64,000 bases of DNA from Solibacillus sp040273735. GTDB taxonomy: Bacteria > Bacillota > Bacilli > Bacillales_A > Planococcaceae. Under the pieces are notes generated by a model. The model saw only the letters and a program-made list of their open reading frames with translations, made no database searches and had not been told where the DNA came from. The position numbers and the translations under genes were made by a program. Of the stretch, positions 7,431 through 17,420 are shown piece after piece (position 1 is the stretch's first letter; each line of letters opens with the position of its first letter). The stretch covers positions 1 to 64,000 of the forward strand of contig NZ_JBELZM010000019.1 of NCBI RefSeq assembly GCF_040273735.1, given 5' to 3'.

Positions 7431-8978
7431 ATGTTACTAACTGAATTATTGGGTGAAAATATTGAGAATTTTGGAGAGTATAACCTTCTTTATTTTTATG
7501 ATAAAGCTTATACAAATTGTGAGACAGAAATCATTTGTAAAAAAGTTTCCAGTCTTGTTAATTCTTTGGGAGTAGAAAAAGGAGATAGGGTTTTAATTTG
7601 CATGCCAAATTGCCCGGAAGTAATCTTCTCTTACCAAGGAGTATTAGGAGTCGGAGGCATTATTGTACCGGCAATGTATCTTTTACATGAAAATGAAATC
7701 AACTTTATTTTAAAAAATTCAGAAGCAAAAGTAATTATTACCTCATCTATTCTGTTGCAAAAATTAAAAAACGCATCCAGTGATTTAACCGTTAAACCGA
7801 AAATTATATGCATCGATCAGACAAGTGAAGCAGATATAAAGGGAGAGTTTGAAATCATTGAATGGGAAAAGGCTCTTTCAACTATACCAATCTATGAAGA
7901 TACGCCTTTAGAGTTAAAAGAATCAGATGTAGCCGTTATCCTATATACATCCGGCACAACGGGTATTCCAAAAGGAGTTATGTTAACTCATAAAAATCTC
8001 TACTCAAATTCAATGTCAGGATTAAAACTAAGAGCGGAGGACGAAATAAGAAGTACTACACTAGGTGTTCTTCCTTTAGCTCATATTTATGGTTTTGGCA
8101 TTATGAACAGTATGTTTCTACTAGGGAGCTCAGTTGTTATTTTTGACAAATTCGATGCGGAAGAAGTATTTAAGGTTATTGAAAAATATAAAGTAAGATC
8201 CTTTGCTGCTGTTCCGGCTATGGTGCATGCCATGTATTATCATCCGAATGCTTATAAATATGACTTATCAAGTTTAGAAACAGTTGGATCGGGGGCTGCT
8301 GCACTAGCGATTAGCTTACGTCATAAATTTAAAGAGAAATTTGGGGCAGAGGTAAGAGATGCCTATGGACTTTCTGAAGCATCGCCAGGAGTTGCAACAC
8401 AGCGTAATGATATGCCGATCAAAGAAGGTTCTGTGGGAGTACCAATGCCAGGAGTGAACATTAAAATTGTGGATAAAAATGGGCAAGAGGTGCCAGTTGG
8501 GGATGTCGGCGAATTATTAGTGCAAGGCGATAATATAACGCCTGGTTATTTTAAAAATGAAGAACAAACAAAAAAGGCACTACAAAATGGGTGGCTTCAT
8601 ACAGGGGATATGGCTAAAGTGGATGATGAAGGCTATCTGTATATTGTAGATCGTAAAAAGGATTTAATTATTAGAGGCGGATTTAATATTTATCCGCGGG
8701 ATTTAGAGGAACTGCTAGTTAAGCATGAAGCTGTATTAGAAGCTGCAGTGATTGGTGTTCCTTCCGAAAAAATGAGTGAAGAAATTGTTGCATGTATTGT
8801 AAAAAAGCCGGATGTAGAAATAAGTGCAAGTGAATTAATCGGATACTGCCAACAAAATTTAGCGAAATATAAGACGCCTCGTCATATTGAATTCATTCAG
8901 GAACTTCCGAAAAATGGCGTTGGAAAAGTCATGAAAATAAAGTTAAGAGAGCAATTTGCTAACCTGATATTAGATTAA
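7431..8978 (+). CDS. AMP-dependent acyl-CoA synthetase/ligase
   Basis: A 515-residue member of the ANL superfamily that would activate a carboxylic acid to its CoA thioester using ATP. Motifs: YTSGTTGIPKGVMLTHKN (P-loop, ~residue 175), YGLSEASPG (A5), GWLHTGDMAKVDDEGYLYI (A7), DRKKDLIIRGGFNIYPRDLE (A8 hinge) and the catalytic lysine in NGVGKVMK near the C-terminus. Length and order are those of medium/long-chain fatty acyl-CoA ligases. AGGAGGG precedes the ATG. The substrate is presumably what the block imports. Followed closely by the ABC transporter genes. Confidence 0.92.
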   Translation: MLLTELLGENIENFGEYNLLYFYDKAYTNCETEIICKKVSSLVNSLGVEKGDRVLICMPNCPEVIFSYQGVLGVGGIIVPAMYLLHENEINFILKNSEAKVIITSSILLQKLKNASSDLTVKPKIICIDQTSEADIKGEFEIIEWEKALSTIPIYEDTPLELKESDVAVILYTSGTTGIPKGVMLTHKNLYSNSMSGLKLRAEDEIRSTTLGVLPLAHIYGFGIMNSMFLLGSSVVIFDKFDAEEVFKVIEKYKVRSFAAVPAMVHAMYYHPNAYKYDLSSLETVGSGAAALAISLRHKFKEKFGAEVRDAYGLSEASPGVATQRNDMPIKEGSVGVPMPGVNIKIVDKNGQEVPVGDVGELLVQGDNITPGYFKNEEQTKKALQNGWLHTGDMAKVDDEGYLYIVDRKKDLIIRGGFNIYPRDLEELLVKHEAVLEAAVIGVPSEKMSEEIVACIVKKPDVEISASELIGYCQQNLAKYKTPRHIEFIQELPKNGVGKVMKIKLREQFANLILD

Positions 8979-9014
8979 TAAAAGCAGTTTATATACATGA
9001 AAGGAGGCCTTTGA

Positions 9015-11054
9015 ATGATCCAGAAAGATAACACATTACTCCAAGTAGAGGAAATGAAAACAGTTTTTAAGACAAGAGAAGGTAACCTAGAAGCTGTTGA
9101 TGGTATTTCATTTAGTATTTCTAAAGGTGAAACAGTAGCGATCGTCGGTGAATCAGGTTCTGGTAAAAGCGTATCCGCACTTTCGATTTTACGATTGCTG
9201 GACAGCAACGGAGAAGTCACTTCCGGGAAAATCATGTTTAATGATTTAAATTTGAAAGATATAAGTAATAATGAAATTCGGAAAATTCGAGGAAACGAAA
9301 TTGCCATGATCTTTCAAGATCCGATGACGTGCCTAGATCCTGTATATACGATTGGTGATCAGATCATCGAGACCATTAAAATTCACGAAAATCTTAGTAA
9401 AAAAGATTTGCAGGAACGAGCATTGGAATTACTAACGTTAGTTGGACTGCCAGACCCTGAGAGTCGTATAAATGCCTATCCGCATCAATTATCAGGTGGT
9501 CAGAGGCAAAGGGTAATGATTGCCATTGCACTTGCATGTAGACCTAGTTTGATTATTGCTGATGAACCTACAACAGCCCTTGATGTGACTGTCCAGGCAC
9601 AGATTTTGCAATTACTAAAAGATTTACAAAATCAGTTTGGAACAGCGATTATTCTTGTTACGCATGATTTAGGCGTTGTAGCAGAAATGGCTGATAAAGT
9701 AGTTGTTGTCTATGCGGGGCAAGTTGTAGAGCAGTCTAATGTGAAGGATCTGTTTAATAAACCCCAACACCCGTATACAGAAGCATTAATGAAAAGTATT
9801 CCAAAAATTGATACAAGTAAAGACCGTAAACTGCTCACGATAAAAGGAAATGTACCTAGTTTAAAAGAAATTCCAACTGGTTGCCGTTTTCATCCGAGAT
9901 GTTCCTATGCTACTGATAAGTGCAGAAGTGAGGAGCCGGCACTTTTTGAATTATCAAATCAGCGAGTAAGTAAGTGTTGGATTGCAGATCCAAACCTACC
10001 AGGAAGTTGGGAGGTTCCAATTTTAATAAAAGAACATGATTCTGCATTTGCCATCAATCAACATTTAGTCAGTAAAAATAACTTATTGGAAGTAACAGAC
10101 TTAAAAAAATATTTTCCCATTACTAAAGGAATTTTGGCAAGAACAGTAGGACACTTAAAGGCAGTGGATGGGGTAACACTAAATATCCATAAAGGTGAAG
10201 TTCTTGGTCTTGTAGGTGAATCCGGCTGTGGCAAATCAACTTTTGGAAGACTAATAACAGGTCTAATTGATTCCACAAATGGAGAAATAAGTTTCGATGG
10301 GAAACAACTATCAAATATAAATAGAAAAGAGAAAAAAGTTTTAAGGAAGCGGGTTCAATTTGTTTTTCAAGATCCCTATAGTTCTTTAAATCCGAGGATG
10401 ACAATTCTAGATATTATTGGTGAACCTTTAGAAGTGCACAATTTAGCAAAAGGAAATTTAAAGCGCCAACGTGTAGGAGAGCTGCTTGAAATTGTAGGGC
10501 TTTCTAAAAATGATATGCATAAATTTCCTCATCAATTTTCAGGAGGGCAAAGGCAAAGGATTGGTATTGCAAGAGCTTTGGCAACTGAACCAGATCTTCT
10601 GATTTGTGATGAGGCAGTGTCAGCATTAGATGTTTCTGTTCAAGCCCAAATTCTTAACTTATTAAAAGATCTTCAATTAAAACTAGGGTTATCTTATCTA
10701 TTTATTTCCCATGATTTAACGGTAGTTAAATATATTTCAGATAGAATTGCTGTCATGTATTTAGGAGAAATAGTAGAAGTGACCGATTCGCAAACCTTAT
10801 TTACAGAACCGCTCCATCCATATTCAAAGGCACTCATTTCCGCTGTGCCAATTCCTAACCCTAATATTGAACCAGACCGAATTATACTAAGCGGCGAAGT
10901 TCCAAGTCCATCAAATCCTCCAACTGGTTGTAAATTTCATACTAGATGTCCTTTTGCAATGGATATTTGTAAAAAAGAAAAACCGGAACTATCGGACCTT
11001 ACTGAAGGTCATGCAGTTTCCTGTCATCTCTATAAGGAGGAATCGCGAATATGA
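9015..11054 (+). CDS. Fused double ATP-binding subunit of an oligopeptide-type ABC importer
   Basis: A 679-residue protein holding two complete ABC ATPase domains in one chain, the equivalent of DppD fused to DppF, as in GsiA. First domain: Walker A GESGSGKSVSA (~residue 50), signature LSGGQRQRV, Walker B LIIADEPTTALD. Second: GESGCGKSTFGR (~residue 402), FSGGQRQRIGIARA, LLICDEAVSALD, where the usual DEP is DEA. Both end with the oligopeptide-family C-terminal cysteine region (GCRFHPRCSYA, GCKFHTRCPFA). It energises the permeases that follow; its last bases overlap the next ATG (ATGA). AAAGGAGG precedes the ATG. Confidence 0.93.
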   Translation: MIQKDNTLLQVEEMKTVFKTREGNLEAVDGISFSISKGETVAIVGESGSGKSVSALSILRLLDSNGEVTSGKIMFNDLNLKDISNNEIRKIRGNEIAMIFQDPMTCLDPVYTIGDQIIETIKIHENLSKKDLQERALELLTLVGLPDPESRINAYPHQLSGGQRQRVMIAIALACRPSLIIADEPTTALDVTVQAQILQLLKDLQNQFGTAIILVTHDLGVVAEMADKVVVVYAGQVVEQSNVKDLFNKPQHPYTEALMKSIPKIDTSKDRKLLTIKGNVPSLKEIPTGCRFHPRCSYATDKCRSEEPALFELSNQRVSKCWIADPNLPGSWEVPILIKEHDSAFAINQHLVSKNNLLEVTDLKKYFPITKGILARTVGHLKAVDGVTLNIHKGEVLGLVGESGCGKSTFGRLITGLIDSTNGEISFDGKQLSNINRKEKKVLRKRVQFVFQDPYSSLNPRMTILDIIGEPLEVHNLAKGNLKRQRVGELLEIVGLSKNDMHKFPHQFSGGQRQRIGIARALATEPDLLICDEAVSALDVSVQAQILNLLKDLQLKLGLSYLFISHDLTVVKYISDRIAVMYLGEIVEVTDSQTLFTEPLHPYSKALISAVPIPNPNIEPDRIILSGEVPSPSNPPTGCKFHTRCPFAMDICKKEKPELSDLTEGHAVSCHLYKEESRI

Positions 11055-11998
11055 TTGAATATATTGTTAGACGTTTAATTTTCGGAATATTCGTACTACT
11101 AATTATGACAACCTTTATTTTTATCATAATGAGAGCAGTACCTGGTGACGTTGTGACCCTTCAGTTGGCCAATTCTGGAGCTATACCTGAGCAAATGGAA
11201 GCATTGAAGGCTGAATTAGGTCTAGATAAAAGTGTTTTCGGTCAACTAATAGATTGGGGTAAAAATGCGATTCAAGGAGATCTGGGAAATTCTCTTTGGT
11301 CAGGGAAGGAAGTATCCCAGATTATATTAGAAAGACTTCCCGTGACTATACAATTAGCAATAATGTCGATTGTTTTAGCCATCATTATCGGAATTCCGAT
11401 TGGAGTTATTTCTGCTGTTAAACAAAATACATTTATTGACCACTTTTTAAAAGTAATCTCAATTGGCGGATTATCTATTCCAAGTTTTTGGCTGGGACTA
11501 ATCTTACTAACTGTTTTATCGCTGGCTTTAAATTGGATTCCGCCATTAGGGTATCAATCATTCGCTGAGAATCCTGTTGTTAATCTCCAGCAAATGTTCT
11601 TACCTGCAATTTGTTTAGCAATTACGCTGAGTGCCAGTATTGTGCGTATGACTAGATCTGCTGTTCTTGAAGTATTGCATTCAGAGTTTATAAGAACAGT
11701 ACGGGCAAAAGGTGCGAAAGAAGCAGTTGTAATATTCAAACATGCTCTTAGGAACTCGTTGATTTCAGTTATTACATTGATTGGTTTACAAATCGGATAT
11801 CTGTTAGGTGGAACTGTTGTGCTTGAATCGATTTTTGCACTACCAGGGCTAGGCAGTTTGATTTTTGAAACTGTATTAGTGAGAGACTATCCAATTGTTC
11901 AGTCAACCGTGCTGGTCTTTGGAGCAATGTTTTTATTAGTCAATTTGATGGTGGATGTTATGTACGGTTGGATAGATCCACGGATTCGAACTAAATAA
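11051..11998 (+). CDS. ABC transporter permease, DppB/OppB type
   Basis: A 315-residue inner-membrane permease of the peptide/nickel class. It begins MIEYIVRRLIFGIFVLLIMT and carries the EAA loop of binding-protein-dependent permeases in RAKGAKEAVVIFKHALRNSL, followed by GGTVVLESIFALPGLGSL, a family signature. Six transmembrane segments. ATG overlaps the stop of the ATPase gene by four bases, so translation is coupled; AAGGAGGAA precedes it. Partner of the next permease. Confidence 0.93.
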   Translation: MIEYIVRRLIFGIFVLLIMTTFIFIIMRAVPGDVVTLQLANSGAIPEQMEALKAELGLDKSVFGQLIDWGKNAIQGDLGNSLWSGKEVSQIILERLPVTIQLAIMSIVLAIIIGIPIGVISAVKQNTFIDHFLKVISIGGLSIPSFWLGLILLTVLSLALNWIPPLGYQSFAENPVVNLQQMFLPAICLAITLSASIVRMTRSAVLEVLHSEFIRTVRAKGAKEAVVIFKHALRNSLISVITLIGLQIGYLLGGTVVLESIFALPGLGSLIFETVLVRDYPIVQSTVLVFGAMFLLVNLMVDVMYGWIDPRIRTK

Positions 11999-12043
11999 AA
12001 AACTGCCTCAATATTCTTGTTTCAAGAAAAGGAAGTGATTCAT

Positions 12044-12949
12044 TTGTCTCAAATACAAATAGACTCTGAGTTGCCAAAAGAGAGTATAAAGGCGAACAAG
12101 AACATACACTTGGAAAAATTTAAAGAGGATTGCAAACGCTTTATTTGTACGCAAAAAATTGGCTTTGTATCTCTTTTAATTATTCTTTTAGTATTCGCTG
12201 TCGCAATATTCGCACCTATGCTGGCACCGTTTGACCCCATTAGTCAAGATCGGACCGCTTTTTTGGCAGCTCCAAGCTCAGAACATGTAATGGGTACTGA
12301 TGATTTAGGACGTGATGTGTTTAGTCGCCTAATTTTTGGTTCACAAATATCTTTACTTGTTGGAATTGCAACTGTCGTCATTTCAATCGTAATAGGAACT
12401 TTTATTGGAATGATCTCAGGATATTTTGGTGGGGTAATCGATTTAGTGATTCAAAGAATTATGGATGCAATTATGTCAATACCAGCTTTAATTCTTGCTT
12501 TGTTTATTGCCGCTTTGTTAGGACCTGCCATTCAGAATGTGATTATAGCATTGGTTATTATTGAAATACCTCGTTTTGCAAGGATTGTTCGCGGGGAAAT
12601 GATGAGAATTCGTGAATCCAATTATGTTGAAGCATCCCGATCGGTAGGGGCTGGTTCATTTCGAATCATTATGAGACATGGATTACCAAATATAACAGCA
12701 CCAATTATTGTCATGGCAAGTCTTGCTTTTGGTCAGACGATTATTGCTGAGGCATCACTTAGTTTTCTTGGAATAGGAACACCCCCACCGAATCCATCCT
12801 GGGGATTAATGTTGAGTGATGCGAGTAGATACATGGAAAGTGCACCGTGGCTCGTGCTTTTCCCTGGTTTAGCTTTATGTATATTAGTTTTAGCATTTAA
12901 CTTATTTGGGGATGCACTTCGAGATTTCCTTGATCCAAAAATGTATTAG
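12044..12949 (+). CDS. ABC transporter permease, DppC/OppC type
   Basis: A 301-residue permease. A cytoplasmic N-terminal stretch precedes the first helix, then LAPFDP (N-terminal DppC motif), MGTDDLGRDVFSRLIFG, the EAA loop EASRSVGAGSFRIIMRHGLPN and SFLGIGTPPPNPSWGLML, all hallmarks of DppC-type subunits. I chose the TTG at 12044 because AGGAAGTGA lies 7 bases before it; the frame is open to a TTG at 12017 without a ribosome site. It forms the channel with the preceding permease. Confidence 0.92.
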   Translation: MSQIQIDSELPKESIKANKNIHLEKFKEDCKRFICTQKIGFVSLLIILLVFAVAIFAPMLAPFDPISQDRTAFLAAPSSEHVMGTDDLGRDVFSRLIFGSQISLLVGIATVVISIVIGTFIGMISGYFGGVIDLVIQRIMDAIMSIPALILALFIAALLGPAIQNVIIALVIIEIPRFARIVRGEMMRIRESNYVEASRSVGAGSFRIIMRHGLPNITAPIIVMASLAFGQTIIAEASLSFLGIGTPPPNPSWGLMLSDASRYMESAPWLVLFPGLALCILVLAFNLFGDALRDFLDPKMY

Positions 12950-12986
12950 ATAGTTAATAACAATTTTCCCTTAGGAGGAAATATTT

Positions 12987-14606
12987 ATGGACAAAAAACT
13001 AAGATCCATAATCTATGTGTTGATGTTAGGTTTATTAGCACTAGTAATTAGTGCTTGCTCCTCTGATAAAACATCAGATGAAGGGCCAGATGACAAGAAT
13101 GAAGGCTCTACCGCACCAAAAAGTGGTGGAACCTATACAATTCTTACACCAGCAGATCCTGATATGCTTGATCCTCATCGTCAGTCATCAATTTATACAC
13201 ATATGCTTGCAGGATTAGTTTATAACAAGCTAGTAACTTATGAAACAGGACCAAATGCTGCTTATACAGATTATAATGTTGTGCCGGATCTTGCGGAGCG
13301 TTGGGAGATATCTGATGACGGAAAGAGCTATACATTTTATCTTCGTGAGGCATATTGGCATGATGTAGATCCAGTAAATGGCAGGAAGTTAACGGCAGAA
13401 GACGTTGTAGCGACAATGGAAAGAATCATCAACCTACCTGGTCATCAAGCAGCACTCTTGTCTGTAGTAGAAAGTATCGTTGCACAAGATGAGCAAACGG
13501 TTGTCTTTACATTAAAACAGCCATTTGCACCATTTTTAAATTTCATGGCAAACCATTTCATGTGGATTTTACCTAAAGAAGCAATCGATGGGCAAATTGA
13601 TTTAGCAATTAACGCAATTGGAACAGGTCCTTTCGTGTTAGAAAAATGGGAAGATAATGTGCAGGCAACATACAAAAAAAATCAAAATTATTATGAAGAA
13701 GGCAAACCGTATTTGGATGAAATAATTTATAAAGTTGTACCGGAACAAGGGTCTCGTATAGCAGCATTTCGAACAGGTCAGGCAGATTCAATAGGTGGCT
13801 TATCACCGGAAGAAATAGCTCAATTGCAAAAAACAAATCCAAATATCAGAATTTTTGAAGCGCTGTTCGCTACACAGGAACAATTATATATGAATATGAA
13901 AAGAGAACCATTTACGGATATACGAGTACGGAAGGCTATTAGCATGGCTGTTGACCGAAAATCAATGGTTAAGGCTATCTACGGTGGCGGTGAAACGAGT
14001 GGACCAGTCAATCCTTCATTAGGGGATTGGGCCTTACCTTTAGAAGAAAGAGAGGAATTATTGTCATTTAACCCGGAGGAAGCAAAAAAGCTACTGGCAG
14101 AGGCTGGGTATCCGAACGGTTTTGACACTACCATGATTGTCACGAATGGCTACGGAGAACAACTTGTGCGGGTCGCACAATGGGTTGCGGAAGATTTAAG
14201 AAACGTTGGCATAAATGTCAAAATTGAAGTAATTGAATATGCTGCCTATTTCTCGGAAAAATGGCCAAATGTCGATTATGACATGGGGGTAGGCTATCAA
14301 ACATATTTCCAGGAGCCGGATGAATGGCTTCGTACACAACTACACACAAATGGTTCTCGAAACTGGTATAACATCAGTGACCCTGAATTAGACAAAATGC
14401 TTGATGAACAGAGAACAATTATGGATGTAGAGGAAAGAAAAAAATATGTTTATGATATTCAACGCTATGTTTTAGAAAATGTAGTAAATCCAATTCCAAT
14501 CACTACTTATTATACGAAGACTCCGATACAGCCTTATGTCAGGGATTCATATCCACACGCTTCCTACGGATACGGCTATTTAAAAGATATTTGGTTGGAT
14601 AAATAA
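12987..14606 (+). CDS. Extracellular solute-binding lipoprotein, family 5
   Basis: A 539-residue substrate-binding protein of the peptide/nickel class. The signal peptide ends LALVISACSSDK with lipobox ISAC (Cys24), followed by an acidic Ser/Gly tether. The mature part has the family-5 pattern: TYTILTPADPDMLDPH, LAERWEISDDGKSYTFYLR, NAIGTGPFVLEKW and RKAISMAVDR. Typical SBP_bac_5 length. It delivers ligand to the two permeases. Family-5 proteins also bind non-peptide ligands, so in this block the ligand may be the organic acid that the ligase activates (inference). AGGAGGA precedes the ATG. Confidence 0.93.
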   Translation: MDKKLRSIIYVLMLGLLALVISACSSDKTSDEGPDDKNEGSTAPKSGGTYTILTPADPDMLDPHRQSSIYTHMLAGLVYNKLVTYETGPNAAYTDYNVVPDLAERWEISDDGKSYTFYLREAYWHDVDPVNGRKLTAEDVVATMERIINLPGHQAALLSVVESIVAQDEQTVVFTLKQPFAPFLNFMANHFMWILPKEAIDGQIDLAINAIGTGPFVLEKWEDNVQATYKKNQNYYEEGKPYLDEIIYKVVPEQGSRIAAFRTGQADSIGGLSPEEIAQLQKTNPNIRIFEALFATQEQLYMNMKREPFTDIRVRKAISMAVDRKSMVKAIYGGGETSGPVNPSLGDWALPLEEREELLSFNPEEAKKLLAEAGYPNGFDTTMIVTNGYGEQLVRVAQWVAEDLRNVGINVKIEVIEYAAYFSEKWPNVDYDMGVGYQTYFQEPDEWLRTQLHTNGSRNWYNISDPELDKMLDEQRTIMDVEERKKYVYDIQRYVLENVVNPIPITTYYTKTPIQPYVRDSYPHASYGYGYLKDIWLDK

Positions 14607-14699
14607 CATACTAATCATTATAAAAGGTTGAATACAATTTGTTTTAAAAATATATCGTCACATGGAAGGTATGTGAGAAAAATTCCGATAAAAGAAGGA

Positions 14700-15674
14700 A
14701 TGGGTACTTTGCAAAGAATAGAAAAATTAGAGTTAACAACCAACTTCCCTATTGGTCCGGTAAATTCATATGTTGTGTTTGGAGAGAAATTAACCCTTAT
14801 TGATGCCGGTTTAAAAAATAAACAAGGTTGGGCTGATCTCAATCATGGCCTCCATCGTATAGGAATTGAACTAACCGATCTTGAGCAAATTGTATTAACA
14901 CATCACCATAATGACCATACCGGTCTAGTCGATTGGATTTTGGAGAAGAATCCAGGCATCAAAATCTTTGCTCATAAAGATACCGAGATGATGCTAAAAG
15001 ATGAAAGCTATTTAGAATGGAGCTCCGAATTTTTTTATAACTTATTCATGGAATCCGGTTTAACGAAAGATATGGCTATCCAGTCAGCGTTTCGAAAAGG
15101 ACACCGTGATTACTTCCAAATAGCGACTGTAGATAAGGTGCTGAAGGAGGGAGAAACGGTGCCGGGTCTGCCTTCCTTTCAAGTAATCGAAACCTTAGGT
15201 CATTCACAGGATCATATTTCTTTTTATTGTACAGTTGAGCAGCAATTCATTTGTGGAGATCATATTATCAAGGGTGTTCACGGGGGGATGTTTTTAGATG
15301 CACCTAAACCAGGAAGTGAGCGAGCAAAACCTTTATTGCAATATCTAAGTAATTTAGAAAAATGCAGAAAACTACCTGCTAATTATACTTTTTCAGGACA
15401 TGGACCAATTATTTCTAATTTAAATGAAGCGATAGATGGCCATATAAGCAATATAGAAAAACGTGTAAGTCGTGTAATCAATACACTGAAAAAAGTGAAT
15501 GGTGCTGCCACCGGATTTGAAATTATACAAGATATGTACCGTGGAAGATATGAGAAAGCCGTGATTACATTTTTGTTTGAAATTATAAGTGTACTGGATT
15601 TGTTAGAAGAACGAAATATTATCATTACAGAAAAACAAAATGGAGTGTTTAAGTACCGATTGGTAAATAATTAG
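14700..15674 (+). CDS. MBL-fold metallo-hydrolase
   Basis: A ~324-residue metallo-beta-lactamase-fold hydrolase. The metal motif is THHHNDHTG near residue 73 (HxHxDH), with further ligands in GHSQDHISFY and ICGDHI, and a late SGHGP. The N-terminus TTNFPIGPVNSYVVFG and the C-terminal winged-helix-like tail match the common glyoxalase-II-like thioesterase/lactonase class of Firmicutes. Start: ATG 14700 is given, but TTG 14709 is 9 bases after AGAAGGA and also fits; an open frame back to 14628 is less likely. In this block it may cleave a CoA thioester or a lactone (inference). Confidence 0.87.
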   Translation: MGTLQRIEKLELTTNFPIGPVNSYVVFGEKLTLIDAGLKNKQGWADLNHGLHRIGIELTDLEQIVLTHHHNDHTGLVDWILEKNPGIKIFAHKDTEMMLKDESYLEWSSEFFYNLFMESGLTKDMAIQSAFRKGHRDYFQIATVDKVLKEGETVPGLPSFQVIETLGHSQDHISFYCTVEQQFICGDHIIKGVHGGMFLDAPKPGSERAKPLLQYLSNLEKCRKLPANYTFSGHGPIISNLNEAIDGHISNIEKRVSRVINTLKKVNGAATGFEIIQDMYRGRYEKAVITFLFEIISVLDLLEERNIIITEKQNGVFKYRLVNN

Positions 15675-15736
15675 TGAAAAAATGCTTATATATTAGACTG
15701 TTAAAATGTTTCGTTTGACTGAATAATTCTTTAAAC

Positions 15737-15772
15737 CTACTAATAAAATGTTAAGACACAAAATATTAGTAG
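15737..15772 (+). repeat. Inverted repeat CTACTAATA before the SDR gene
   Basis: CTACTAATA at 15737-15745 and its exact complement TATTAGTAG at 15764-15772 are separated by 18 A-rich bases. The right arm ends just before the ribosome site of the SDR gene. It could be an operator or a weak leader hairpin. Confidence 0.4.
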
Positions 15773-15792
15773 AAAAGGCAGGAGGATTTTAT

Positions 15793-16557
15793 ATGACGAA
15801 AAGGTTTGATAATAGAGTTGCATTTATTACTGGTGGTAGTCGCGGAATTGGAAAAAGTATTGCAGAGAATTTTGCCGAAGATGGCGCAAAAATAGCCATA
15901 ATTGATATCGATGCAGAAGCTTTACAAAACGTACAGTCTGAATTTAGAGATAAGGGATTCGATATTTTAGCTCTTCAGGCAAATGTTGTAAATTCACAGG
16001 AAGTAGAGGCAACAATGGAACAAGTGATCCAGGAATATGGATCACTTGATATTTTAGTCAATAATGCAGGTATCATCCGTGATAACTTACTGTTTAAAAT
16101 GAATGATAATGACTGGGATCAGGTAATCGATGTTCATTTAAAAGGGGCCTTTAATACTACGCGTGCAGCACAAAAGCATATGGTTCACCAGAAGTATGGA
16201 AGAATTATCAATATTTCTTCAACTTCAGCATTAGGAAACCCTGGGCAAGCAAATTATTCAACGGTTAAAGCAGGCTTACAAGGTCTGACAAAAACACTGG
16301 CAAGAGAACTCGGGAAGTTTGGCATTACTGCAAATTCAGTTGCACCTGGTTTCATCGAGACAGATATGACAAAATCTACTGCAGATCGAATGGGCATACC
16401 ATTTGAGGATTTCTTAAAAGCAGGTGCTAGTAAAATTCCTGTTGGCAGAGTTGGAAAGCCAAGTGATATTGCCAATGCAGTTGCTTTCTTTGCGGATGAA
16501 CAATCTTCATTTGTAAACGGGCAAGTACTCTATGTAGCCGGCGGACCGACAAATTAA
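15793..16557 (+). CDS. SDR-family 3-hydroxyacyl/3-oxoacyl dehydrogenase (FabG-like)
   Basis: A 254-residue classical short-chain dehydrogenase. Cofactor motif TGGSRGIGKS (residues ~12-21), NNAG at ~90, and the catalytic Ser-Tyr-Lys in ISSTSALG and YSTVK. The end NGQVLYVAGGPTN is FabG-like. It would oxidise the 3-hydroxyacyl-CoA made by the MaoC proteins next door, a role often taken by FabG paralogues in clusters that lack a HADH-type enzyme. An Asp-Ile-Asp after the second strand (IIDIDAEA) suggests NAD rather than NADP. Start at ATG 15793, right after GGAGGATTTTAT; the frame is open further upstream. Confidence 0.9.
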   Translation: MTKRFDNRVAFITGGSRGIGKSIAENFAEDGAKIAIIDIDAEALQNVQSEFRDKGFDILALQANVVNSQEVEATMEQVIQEYGSLDILVNNAGIIRDNLLFKMNDNDWDQVIDVHLKGAFNTTRAAQKHMVHQKYGRIINISSTSALGNPGQANYSTVKAGLQGLTKTLARELGKFGITANSVAPGFIETDMTKSTADRMGIPFEDFLKAGASKIPVGRVGKPSDIANAVAFFADEQSSFVNGQVLYVAGGPTN

Positions 16558-16572
16558 GGAGGGATGGACAAC

Positions 16573-17022
16573 TTGTATACAGAATATATTGGTCTAACTT
16601 CTAACAAAGTTAGAAATGTAGTTGAAAGAGAGCTTGTAAGAAGATTTGCGGAATCCATTGGAGATAATCACCCAATTTATATAGATGAAGAGATTGGTGA
16701 AAAATCGAGGTTTGGCACAAATATAGCTCCTCCCACATTTCCAAGGGTGTTAAGATCCGGCTATATCGAGGGACTAAAATTACCGCTAAAAGGATTAATA
16801 CACGGTGAACAAATTTATCACTATGAACGACCTCTTTTAGTAGGAGAGGAAGTCTATTGCTACTCGAAAATAGAAGATTACTATGAAAAAGAGGGCAGCA
16901 CCGGAAAAATGGGCTTCTTGAAGATGACAAGATACGGTGAAGACAGCGATGGAAAATTAATTTTTACGGAAGAATCGATTACAATCATCACTGAAACGGT
17001 AAGGAGGTCGTTAAACGTATGA
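16573..17022 (+). CDS. FAS1-like/MaoC-type dehydratase, N-domain subunit
   Basis: A ~149-residue HotDog protein matching the N-terminal dehydratase domain (FAS1-like, HadA/ChsH2 type): VERELVRRFAESIGDNHPIY, IAPPTFPRVL and HYERPLLVGEEVY. Such subunits lack the catalytic D-x-N-x-x-H and pair with a MaoC subunit, here encoded by the overlapping next gene (ATGA). Together they would hydrate the enoyl-CoA. Start: AAGGAGGG ends directly at the ATG at 16564, too close for use, whereas TTG 16573 is 9 bases away, so I chose the TTG. Confidence 0.85.
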   Translation: MYTEYIGLTSNKVRNVVERELVRRFAESIGDNHPIYIDEEIGEKSRFGTNIAPPTFPRVLRSGYIEGLKLPLKGLIHGEQIYHYERPLLVGEEVYCYSKIEDYYEKEGSTGKMGFLKMTRYGEDSDGKLIFTEESITIITETVRRSLNV

Positions 17023-17417
17023 CAATATTAGCAGAGATAAGCAAAGGTGAATCTCTTGAAACGACACTTAAACCAGTAACAAGAATGGATTTGATCAAGT
17101 ATTCAGGTTCTTCCGGCGATTTTAATCCGATTCATACAATTGACGAGGAAGCTAAAAAAGCTGGTCTGCCTGGTATTATTGCACATGGCATGTGGACGAT
17201 GGGCAATCTTTCCAAGCTGTTTACGCCTTATTTTGAAGAGGGCTATATAAAGGACTACAACATTCGGTTTTCAGGAATGGTATTTTTGGATGATGTACTT
17301 ACATTAAAGGCAGATTTAATTGATAAAGCAAATCAATCACTAATCTTTGATGTGAAAGCTATAAACCAACATCAAAAAGCTGTGGTTAAGGGGAAATTAA
17401 TATTTGAATGTTATTAA
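17019..17417 (+). CDS. MaoC-type enoyl-CoA hydratase/dehydratase, catalytic subunit
   Basis: A 132-residue single HotDog domain with hydratase motif 2, GDFNPIHTIDEEAKKAG (Asp and His catalytic), followed by IIAHGMWTMGN. It resembles HadB/ChsH1. Its ATG overlaps the stop of the previous gene, a common sign of obligate heterodimers. The pair would add water to the 2-enoyl-CoA made by the acyl-CoA dehydrogenase; the R-stereochemistry usual for MaoC enzymes fits oxidation by the SDR. AAGGAGG lies upstream inside the preceding gene. Confidence 0.9.
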   Translation: MTILAEISKGESLETTLKPVTRMDLIKYSGSSGDFNPIHTIDEEAKKAGLPGIIAHGMWTMGNLSKLFTPYFEEGYIKDYNIRFSGMVFLDDVLTLKADLIDKANQSLIFDVKAINQHQKAVVKGKLIFECY

Positions 17418-17420
17418 TCA